DNA from: Plakobranchus ocellatus
Taxonomy: Eukaryota; Mollusca; Gastropoda; Plakobranchidae
Assembly: GCA_019648995.1 (NCBI GenBank)
Contig: BLXT01001350.1
Coordinates: 1,474,060 to 1,500,099 of the forward strand
Direction of reading: 5' to 3'
Length of the DNA: 26,040 nt
The first letter of the stretch is position 1, and each line of letters begins with the position of its first letter. The notes below the pieces were generated by a model, which saw nothing but the letters and a program-made list of their open reading frames with translations, searched no databases and was not told where the DNA came from. This document shows positions 1 through 10,100 of this stretch, piece by piece. Made by a program: the position numbers and the translations under genes.

Positions 1-960
1 GGGGGGGGGGGGTCGTGCTTTTGAATACGACTTAAGGCTTTTAGAATAATAAAAATGGAAGGTGACACCTGCTAGATGTTGCAAAGTTGTAGGACTTTTT
101 TGTTTATATTTAGTTAGCCACAGCGATAGTTCTTAGTTTATAAATTGTTAATATTTGGAATAGATTGCAAAGATCGTTTTATTTTTGTTATCACCATTCT
201 CTCAATAGATTTATATTATCATTTTGTTCGCATCTACGGGTGGAGAAAACATGACTGATAATGCGTTTGAAAGCTTAGATTTGTTTCTCCATAGTAACTT
301 TTACACGAAACATATTTTTCAATGTCAATATTTAATGGTTTCTAGGCGTTCTGTCTTTGTTGGAGTGTTCCCAATCATTTCAAATGTAGGAATTGTGCAT
401 GTATTTTTTTCCCCCTTTAACTTGAGTAGTGACGCCCGGCATTAATTTTTATCACCGTTGCATATCAAAATTGTTTAGATGATGTTGCTTTGTTGACCAT
501 ACAATTTTTACTTATTTCACAAACTTGAAAGCCAACGCTTGCCACTTAGAGCGTTTGCCCAGTCATGACTATTTAGATGTTATTAGTTATATATAAAAAA
601 TTCAGACAGGTATAAAATTGAGAGCGATACCACTTTAGAACTTTAATTGGGCAAGTTAAGAGAAAAAAAACTTATCCATGTAATTACAGGGCCATCCACT
701 CCTATTCTCTTCTCGTTGCTACCTAACCTATCTGTACTTATCGATAACTAGTTGGTCTTTATCTTAATTTCATTGATTTTATTTTTTATTTTGCTAGGGT
801 TTTTAAACCCATCCGGCTTAAAGTTTTGTTTTCCTTAAAAAATTGTTGAAAAAAATACATTTATCTTTAATAAACAAATTTTTTTGATTATCCCGATATA
901 GTAACTTTAAAATCAGAAAATATAAATGTAGAACAAAGTTTACATTGGAATGCATTTATA
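1..960. other. 5' flanking region, no gene seen
   Basis: This AT-rich stretch upstream of the proposed promoter holds only short chance ORFs on both strands, the longest about 73 codons with no recognisable motif. It begins with a run of twelve G and a small hairpin (GTCGT / ACGAC, 12-16 and 27-31). I see no TATA box placed convincingly relative to exon 1. It may include the end or UTR of an upstream neighbour, but nothing in the sequence demonstrates that. Confidence 0.6.
739..746. promoter_or_regulatory. TATCGATA palindrome (DRE-type), distal copy
   Basis: A perfect 8-bp TATCGATA. In insects this is the DRE, a core-promoter and insulator motif of housekeeping genes bound by DREF (ZBED family) and BEAF-32. 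It lies 340 bp upstream of the start codon. Function in this organism is inferred from the motif and its pairing with the copy at 967. Confidence 0.35.
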
Positions 961-966
961 TTAGAA

Positions 967-974
967 TATCGATA
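967..974. promoter_or_regulatory. TATCGATA palindrome (DRE-type), proximal copy
   Basis: A second perfect TATCGATA, 8 bp before the AAGATGGCG element and 105 bp before the start codon. This is where a core-promoter element would sit if transcription starts near 970-1000. The only other copy I found is inside intron 7 (8288-8295). Confidence 0.4.
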
Positions 975-982
975 TAGTTTAA

Positions 983-991
983 AGATGGCGA
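983..991 (+). promoter_or_regulatory. AAGATGGCG element (YY1/TISU-like)
   Basis: AAGATGGCG matches the core of the YY1 site and of the TISU element (SAASATGGCGGC), but the last two consensus bases and the first are missing. In animals this motif lies in sense orientation just downstream of the start site of TATA-less housekeeping promoters. Its ATG opens a 17-codon ORF, so it could act in transcription, translation or both. Confidence 0.4.
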
Positions 992-1038
992 TCTGTTTTG
1001 AACGAAAGGACGCCGCAGCATTAGACAGTTTGATGTAA
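985..1038 (+). other. Upstream ORF, 17 codons
   Basis: This ORF begins at the ATG of AAGATGGCG, with A at -3 and G at +4 (strong context), and ends at TAA 1036-1038. It encodes MAICFERKDAAALDSLM. It ends 40 nt before the proposed main start and is not in frame with it. If the transcript starts upstream of 985, it would be scanned first and could limit translation of C2CD3. The peptide resembles nothing I recognise. Confidence 0.35.
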
Positions 1039-1056
1039 TTAATATTTGCTTCAGTT

Positions 1057-1062
1057 ATGTAA
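1057..1062 (+). promoter_or_regulatory. Start-stop codon pair (ATGTAA) in 5' leader
   Basis: ATG directly followed by TAA, 16 nt upstream of the main ATG. Such minimal start-stop elements can stall scanning ribosomes and repress the downstream ORF in other systems. Here this is inferred from sequence only. Confidence 0.3.
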
Positions 1063-1078
1063 CAGATCTTCTGAACAG

Positions 1079-1124
1079 ATGTCTAAATCACATAAAAAGC
1101 TTGGAAAATGTGTAGAGAAGAAAA
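1079..1124 (+). CDS. C2CD3: C2CD3 exon 1, coding part (proposed start)
   Basis: Encodes residues 1-15, [15 protein letters not shown], plus the first base of codon 16. It is chosen for four reasons. The Lys-rich start resembles the basic N-terminus of human C2CD3. The donor is a full-consensus GTAAGT at 1125. It ends in phase 1, as exon 2 requires, joining to Asn16. An in-frame TAA (1040-1042) lies upstream with no earlier in-frame ATG. The start context is poor (C at -3, T at +4). Another first exon inside the 3.1-kb intron cannot be excluded. Confidence 0.65.
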
Positions 1125-4100
1125 GTAAGTCCATGTCTCATCGTCATTTTATTTAGTCTTTTAACTTCGATTTTACCGCGCAATGCTGTGTCTGGACTTG
1201 TCTCGTAGTCTATATACCTAATCTCGATCTTCAGACTAAACATGGTAAAACATTTTTGGCTTTCTACACAGTTTTGCAAATTCTCTAATTTAGATCAATA
1301 TCTAACTTCTGAATTCGGTATCCGACCGCTCTTTCCACTTCATTAATGAAACATCAATCTGCACTTATTTAGCCTAAAATAAAAATGTGCATATTTTTTA
1401 ACTAAGTTTGAGAATTTAAGCTTGACGTGTCAACCAAGTAGTTGCAAGCAAAAGCAATGTGCTTCATGCCATCGTAAAAAAAGGATTTCAGATTTCATGT
1501 ATAACCGCCCCTAGAATGAAAGAAAATAAAATAGAATCATTCTCTCACTTCTTTTTCCATTTTTCTCCTTTTATTTCATCCAATCTGATCATTTCTCACA
1601 TTAATTTTAATTTGCCACTAGAAGAGAAAGCATATATGTGCATGAAACAACTGTAACAGAGGGTGCCTTGAAGTAGCATTTGCTCATGAATGACCATATC
1701 AACTAAGTTGCCGTGTTATTTGAAGATAGGAAGCCAGAAAAACATATAATAGGAAAGATTTCAGATTATTTATGCACACATAGCAATATTCCAATAATAG
1801 TGACAACCAACAATAATCAACAATCATAAATAATTTCCCCAAAAAACATATCTTTTAAAGTTTTTGGATAAAATTGATCACTTAGTTTCAAGATCAGGCC
1901 CAGTTCAGCAATTAATTTAGAAATAAAACAAAGTGATCTATAAAAATTGGAATTGTTTTATTGTAAATTAAATGGTAATATATTGTGACATATGACAATT
2001 TGTTTAGCAATCTAGCTTTCATTTTTTACTTTCACATTCGGAAGTTTTGCTGCATACTACTTTATTAGTTGTTGTAAATATTAAGTCTTTGTACAGTAAT
2101 TCCAGAAGTGACTGGCTTATACTCAAGAAATCATGATATGTAGAATTTGCAATTTTTTTTTGTACTGAATGATTTAAGGCAAGGTGTGAATCAGCCACAC
2201 ATTATGTGTCCTCTTTGATTTTACTGCTGGTCAAAATGAAGACTTATTAAAGTAATATTTGAATTACCTTTGCCTAAACTAACACTTAGCCTTAAATATA
2301 GGCTGCATTGACTAAACTGAGACTAGCATATATGGCAAAAGGTCAAACGGGTGCTCCTGCATTGGTGGGTGTTTTATAACTGCAATAAGTCACCTTCTTT
2401 AAATTGATATTAAGTAAAATAAATATGAAACTGTAGCTAATAAAATAAAGAGACAACTCACAATAGCATTAGTTGTTAAACCATTTATTTCTAAAACAGT
2501 GAATCACTTTTTATAATAGGGGATAGGTCTAAATTTACGTGTTTTTTGAGGGCACATTGTTTGAGATACACAAATACACTAAATAAAACAAAATTTGCAT
2601 AGTTCCTGATGTTTCCATAAAGTAAATAGGTCAATCTTTCTTTTTATATTTAGTCAAAAGTTTTTTCAAAGCCATTGAAGAATTAGAAGTCATTTAAAAT
2701 ATAGTGTCTGTCGTGATGCATGGCGTCACACCCAATGAACGTAGATCTAATCAAACAAAGACCATAGTTCTAACACATTCACATACTTTTCGGGTAATTT
2801 AAGGACTAGGCATCCAATGCTACTGTGAGAACAAGTATGAAAAGAATAAACATAATGGTAATCGAACTGGGCCTGTCTAAATTTTTGGGGTCACAAAATC
2901 ACAACAGACACCGGCTCTTCTAAACAGGAAACTGCTTTGTTTCACAAGGAACAGATTCTTGTTTTCATAAAACCAAAGATCTCTTTTAGATTCAGCACAT
3001 CCGGTTCCACTCAAACAATGTCACAACAGACATTTCAGAGGTGTGTTTAGAATGACACCCACTGACACAAAATAAGGGCTCAGACTATCATTTAAGTAGC
3101 TTTTTTGGAAAATATAAATATTTGAGATGTTTTTCCTACATTTTTAGCAAATTTAAGGTATTTTTAATATTTTGAAGTTTTTGAGCACCTTTTGAACTCT
3201 TGCCATATGCAAAAGATGATCCACAGTGGTAATAAATGCTAGTGAATGTGACAAAAATATGAAACATATAATAATATACCCATTCTAATGTAGATCATGG
3301 TATTTGACAAGGATAGATATTAAATTCATAAGAACAGTGAGAGTGAGTTAAGTCACTATGATTATATTATTAATAGTAATTCTCCCGCATCTGAAGATGA
3401 GCTTTGACTTACAATATTTATAGATTAATGTATGTAACACCTGATTCTATGTTAGCTAGTCTATCTAGGTCTAGGTATTTATTAAATAAAATGCCCAGAA
3501 ATACAGACATGTGTATGGAGAAAAAATAGGCTTGTCTTTTGTTTAAAACAAGCGAAAATCACCAAAAATTTGAACAGATTTAGTATCATGTAAAGATAAT
3601 ATATGTGTCAATGTTATTTTACTCTCCACAACATTATGGGTGTAACAACCATATGGGGCCTTAACTTCAGGCGCTGGAAATTTTTCTTTGTTTTGCTTAG
3701 AGCCTTAGATTGAATCTAATTTGTAAAAAAATAATTAAATTGCAGTCTGCACCGTTGAGTTTAAGTTCTAAGGTAACGAAGCAAAAGCTGTACAGAACAT
3801 CCATGGTATGTCTATAGAAAGTTTTGCACATGGATTTGTATGCAAACAGGTGTTACTTCCTCCAATTCAGGGTTCTCATTTAACGTGAAAGGTTCCTCAA
3901 TAACTCCTTTTGTGGGACTGTGCGTAAAAAAATTGCTTGTAAAAATTTCAATGTAAGAGATAAAAATCCTAACGTGAACATCATCTTCCTCTTCACAAAA
4001 TAATTTACTTAAATACTGTGATACTGCAAGACCAAAATTTTAGTACTTCTTACGTTAGATGGGAATTTTTAAAAACACTTCTATGATAAAACCATTGCTT

Positions 4101-7100
4101 TACTTCAACAATTCTCAGCAAATTGAAAGCTTATTTTAAAGAACCTAAATATTTTAAAAAGTTATTTTTTCAATATTTTCTATGACCTCTTTATTTGTCT
4201 GCAGATGTGAACTGTCTGGAGGTTTTCACTGGGCTTCCACCACAGGTTGATGGGCAGATCAGGTGCTTCTGCACCTTGAGTGTTCCTCAAGTGATATGGA
4301 CTGTACCTAAACCACCAGTGAAAGTGTTTGTACGTGTGAAATGGTGGGGAGAGACTGGAGATGGAGTTCTTTTCAGGTGAATATTATCATTTTTTTTTTC
4401 TTTTTTGTAGTAACATTGTGGGCAGACATGTACAATTTTACTTATTGAGGAATAAAACTAGAATCCAGCAACATTTGATTTAAAACTTGCTTTTAATTTT
4501 TTTTTTTTTTTGTGAGGGGGGATGAGGGATTCAAAGTATACTGCATTTATTATAGATGTTAATTGCTTTAAAACTTTTATTGTATTTTAGATTTTTCCAA
4601 AGTACTTTCTAGGTATTACAGGTTTTGGACATAATTTTCAAGCAATCACTTGAACTGCAGATAAAAGTAAGACAAGTTTTTCAAGTAGTGAAATTCAATG
4701 TTTATCTTTATTTTCATGAACACTTTTTTAATTTAAATGCAAGGTATGCAAAAAATTTAATTTCTTGCATTCATTTTGTCCATGTGATTCTTGTTCTGAC
4801 AGACCCCATGACATTAAGAAAGGAACAAAGGCTCAGAATCTCTTGACCACAGCCAAATATGCTGTCCGCTCGGGTCCTGTCCAGTTTACAACTTATTTGA
4901 ATGACATGGGAAGTCTAAAGCTAGATGTCCTTACAGCCCCCAATTCTGATGTTTATGGGCAGGCGCAGGTTCCAAAAATTGGACATCTGACAAGTTCCAA
5001 ACCAATAAATGGGTATGGAATGCTTCAACTTAGTTTCCTCCTTTGTCTATAATTGCATCTTTTTGGATAAACTATACGGATCAATTATTATTGAAAAGAA
5101 GTTTCAGTGCAATCAATTTTATCTGGAAGATGTCTTTGACAACTCACAAATCCTTGTTTATTATGCTCTCTCAAGGACAGAATTTTATTTGCTAGTTTCA
5201 AAACCTGCTTTGAAGAGAAATAAAGATAATTATCAGCCTGCTATTAAAGATAAGAATAAAACGTCTTAAGACCGAGTTTTCAAGTTATCTTTTAACACTC
5301 TATATTTTGACACGGAATCAACATGATATATTCATTTTTGGTCTCAATCAACGATTTAAAATGTCCAAAAAGACCTCTTACAGACTTAGACTAACCTTGA
5401 GATATAAAGTTTTTTTACACAAGGTACTTTTTATTTCTTTAACATACAGGTTTTTCCCAGTCATTTCTAACGCAGGTAAAAAGTTGGCAAATCTGCAAGT
5501 TGCTTTGGTGCTGGAACCAGTGGCTGGTGAGTGACTCTATAATTCAATGGACAATTTGTATGCCTTATAACTTCAATTTAATGTTTTTGATATTCTGTTT
5601 CGGTTTTTTACATTCAGATTTACATTATGTGTAGCAAATTTCCAATTTCTGTTTTTATTCCAAATTTTATTGCTTTGACTCATGAATGTTAGAAATAGCT
5701 CTTTAGCATCCTTTTATTTTTCCTACAAATCTTGTTTCATTTTAAATTCTAATTTTTCCTTTCATCTATTTGTGTGTGCGCATGCCTCTGGGCCTTTTTA
5801 TTCATTGTTCCTCCATTTTTTTTGCTTTTGTGAAACAAAGAGAAGTGTCAAAGTTTTCATGCTCTTTATTCATGAAATAGTGAACTTGCATGATTATTTG
5901 TAAAATCATCATGAACAAATTCAGTATAAAAAAAGATTTATATTTTGATCAATCCCAGATGTGTCTTTTTCTTGGAATTTTGTCAGTGTTCTTATTATTA
6001 ATGATACCTTTTATCATACTGTCCATTTTACTTATATAATGTTTTAATCATTATATTTTGGGAGGGAGAAAGAAACAAAGGAAGATAAAGAGAGGCTCGT
6101 TGTTAACTGGGTTATATGAAAGAGAAATAAGTGGCAGAGCATGATTTCTGATGTCTCACATTTGACACCTCAAGTATTTTAAAGCTTTGTTTTTATTTTT
6201 TTTACAACAATCTTAAATATCCAGCTTGATTTTTGCTGTTAAGCTAAGCTATTTTTGTGGATTTAAATTTTTAACAGATAATATATATATTTTAGAAAAT
6301 TTATTTACATCATTATTGTCTTTGATCATCAGCATCAGAGGACAGTGTTGACATGATCCCTACCACAGATGCAGGCTTGCAGGATAAGTGGACTGGTTTT
6401 GATACAGTGTCTAATCTGGCAGTTAAGCAGCCAACGCCACATCTAGATCTACATGCAGGCTCTCAGCCTGATCGTTCAGTGCCTTCGGTGAGCTCAACAC
6501 TGATTATATATGAGTGTCTCTTCAAGTTTCGTTTTTGTTGGGGTTTTTTTGTTTTTTTTTTTGTGGGATGTGTTTTAGACATTGGACTTCTATATCTTTT
6601 AATTCAAGAAGCACATTAATTTTTAACTATTTATAACCCTGTTAACCTGAGTAGCACAAAATCATAAACTTAGGCTCATAATTGCTTGTAAGCAGCTAAA
6701 TGCTCATAAAGATGGAAATAGGCCATAGAAATCACATTGTGTGTGCGTGTGTCTTTTTAATTTTTTTTAACTGGATGAAAATAATGTTAAAATCATATTA
6801 TAAAATTTTACATGATCTTGGTGGAAGCCCATTTTGACGGGTTTTATTTTAACTATATGTGGAACACCAGAGGAGTTTCACACATGAAGAAAAGGAGACA
6901 CAATTTTCACCATTTCCAAGTGATATTATTCAGCAGGATGCCTAGGATTTGCATTGCTGCACAGTCAGTGAGGGTTCAATTGGTAGACATAATTATGTCT
7001 ATAAAAAAACAAAATAAGATTGAGGTGATACAAGCATGAGAGGTGATATTAAGCTTGATTTAAATCATTTTGTAAAATCATGAGTAAGCAATTTCGTTTT

Positions 7101-10100
7101 GCCTTTTTTTTTTTTTTTTTGTACATTTATCTTTGTTTAATATGGTCATTCACCATCTAATGACATTTAACAATGTCAACAAGCAATATGTTTTTCATTT
7201 TTTTTTATCTCCTTTTTACTGAATTGTTCCAGCTTGACCTAGTGCGGAGAGAGAGTGAGGTGGTCAGGTCTGGGCTGATGACCAGCCTAGCTGATAATAA
7301 GAACAATTTCAAAAGCAGTCTTGGTTTCAAGACGCCAAATATGCAAGGTTTGAATACTTGAAGCTCTATTCTCAATCTTCTGTCAAAGTAAGGCTATTTT
7401 AGCCTCACACTTGGTTGTTGTTGATGTTGGCTTTTTTTTTTTCAGTTTAAAAATTCTTGCTTCAATTTTATCTTTTTTTTTTTTTTGTTTAAGTCTGGCT
7501 AAAATTAGAGTTATTAACAAGCAAATGTCAAAGTTGCCTCTCCAACTTTTTTCTCCACAACTTTGTATAAGAATGTGCTTAGATCTTCAATCTTTAAAAA
7601 GATTACTCGGCTTTTATTCCACTTGTTTTTAGAAATTGAATCAATACATGCATGATATGATTTTTATACAAAAATTCAACAGTATTCTCAAAAAAGCAGG
7701 AAAATGCTTTAAAATATTTACATAGGATTTTGAAATAGATGTCTTGACGGTTCGTTTTTTTATGGGGGGGTGTCTTTGATTTCATGGATAAAAAGCGGGT
7801 AACTATGGTCACATTGATAATATTTTTGTAATACTCTTTCAAATTTGAAAAATTCTTTATGCATGTATTTTAGTCGTGTTTTTTTTTTAAGGAAATCAAA
7901 ATTTCTCTTAAGGGAAATGTTACCAATAACGCTGTATATTTCATAGATGAGATCATTAAAAACTCTTCCTATGAGTGCAATTTCATTTTATGCGTAGAAA
8001 TATGTGTGCAGAATAGCAGACTAAACCTAGTTTATTTTGAATTTTTTTTTATAGCAGTTATTTTAGAAAGCCTTTTTATAATCTGGATTATTGTTAGATT
8101 TTCACCTGGATTTGAAATGGACAATCTTTTGTCTTAGATTCTCAACCTGAGACACAAGGGAAAGATTTGTTGTCTGTGATTGTGGATCGAGGGATGAAGC
8201 TTAGAGAGGCCATGGTAATTTCAAGCCTGCCTGGAGATTCACAAGGTCTAAACAAGTAAGTTTATTGCTTCAATGTTGATGGTATGCTATCGATAGTAAT
8301 TTCATTGGTCTTTTTGTCATATGATGATAATATATGTGCTATTTAGGCATGCTTAACTCTTTAAGTACATTTCAAATGATATCAGCAGTTCTGTTTTCTT
8401 TTTTTTTTTGTTTGTTTATTTTTTTTTTTTAAATAAAGAAATAATGGACAGACTTTAGGAAAGACTGGAATTTAATATTACATAAGTTGTTGTGTATGAT
8501 AGCAAAGATTAGGGAAGCTAGGGTCACTCATAATATTTATCTCCAGATTTAAAAAAAAAATGTGCAAAAACCCTTTGAGAATATCATGGTGCATAGGTTC
8601 CAAACTTCCTTTCCTTTATTTATTTTCTCTGGGTGGGGGGAGATCAAACAGCTGTATTGTTCATCATACAATGAAAGAAAAATATTTTTATATTTTAACA
8701 GACCCGATGGATTCTCACCAACCAAACTACAGATGGCTTTAACAGGATCACCACAATCTGGATCCGATTTTATGTCTTCACCCTACAGAAATATGGATTT
8801 TAAGGTAACACACTTTCACCTGAAGTTTTAGACTACTCATTTGTAAAACAGTCTGTGCTTTGCATTGCTGTAATTAATGGGTGAGTTTGCCAGTGTGCTT
8901 TAAAACAAAGGACTTATTAGTCATGGTAAGAGTTTCTCTTTTTAAAAAAAAATTGCTATTGAAAAAAAGTTTATAAATATTGAAGATCATTGGAAACCAC
9001 AAAGAGATATTGTAAATCTGTGCCAAGACTGAGCTTTAACTATCTTGTCAAAAGCTTTGAAAAGGAGGAAAAAGTAAACTTAAAATTTTTTATTTTTTTT
9101 TCTTCACCAAATTGTTTTATGCAATATTTGACTCTCTAGGGCTGGCCTTAGGATATTAAAGTTTTCTCTTGTTGGGGTTTATAAAGTTCCCCATTAGATG
9201 AATTTTACCTTGATGTTTATGGCACATTACTTCAAAGTTTAAAGTGTTTTCTTGTTCACAGAGTGGATACACAAGTATGTCTTCTGATGTTTCCTTTGAT
9301 CCTGCGCTAAGCATGCTGGCTGACCCGATGATGGATAATTCCCTGCTCCAAGACCTGTTCTACTTTCAGACAGCAAATGTATGTTATAGTGTTCCATATT
9401 TTGTTTTATGGAAATTAGGGACTTTCTGTTTCAAAATGATTTTTTTTGTCTTTCATCTTTTAATATAAAAACAGTCAAACCTGCCAATGGCAACCACGGA
9501 AAATCTTAGGCACATGTGGTCGTCTTGGGCAGTAGATATCCATTGATCAATTCAAAGAGTAAGGCAAAGCAACATTACCTTACTACCTTGTACCAAATAC
9601 AAAAATTTCCCTTCTGAATTTCCAAAAAACATTAGAGCAAATGTTGGCAAGCTTAGGATTGCCTGCAAGCCTTCGGCTAACAAGATGGGCGCTATAGTGG
9701 CTTGGGATGAGTTGCTTCCAAAAATGTCAATGTCCATCTTCTCCCCCTCCTTCAACACATTTTGGGTCAGCTTGTCATAGGCTGGGTGACCAGTTGCCTC
9801 CCCGTTTATTATTACTCTCAGACATGCAAGAGACAAACAAACAGAGGGGGGGGGGGCATGGAAGTCTAGCCATCCCTCCCCAGCAGATAATTTCACAGGA
9901 TGGTCAACTTGAAGAGATTATTAACATTATTGGGTGTTAAATGGGCTACCCACAGTTGCATTGAACAGGTAGTTGCCTCAGGGAGGATCAAAGTAGAAGA
10001 AAAGCACAAGGGATTTGAAGGAAAGCAGTTGTCTGAAAGAGGTAATTGGAGAATGGGAGTCGATTTGAGTGTATATGATTACTTTTTTTTTTATTCTCTA

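Noticed and set aside
1-12. G12 run at the window edge as a G-quadruplex or telomere-like signal
   Set aside because: It is a lone homopolymer at the boundary with no repeated G-tract pattern; it could also be a length-uncertain assembly position.
4625-5269. Long plus-strand frames extending exon 3 into both flanking introns
   Set aside because: The protein match to C2CD3 stops exactly at the splice sites at 4803 and 5012; the extensions are intronic read-through.
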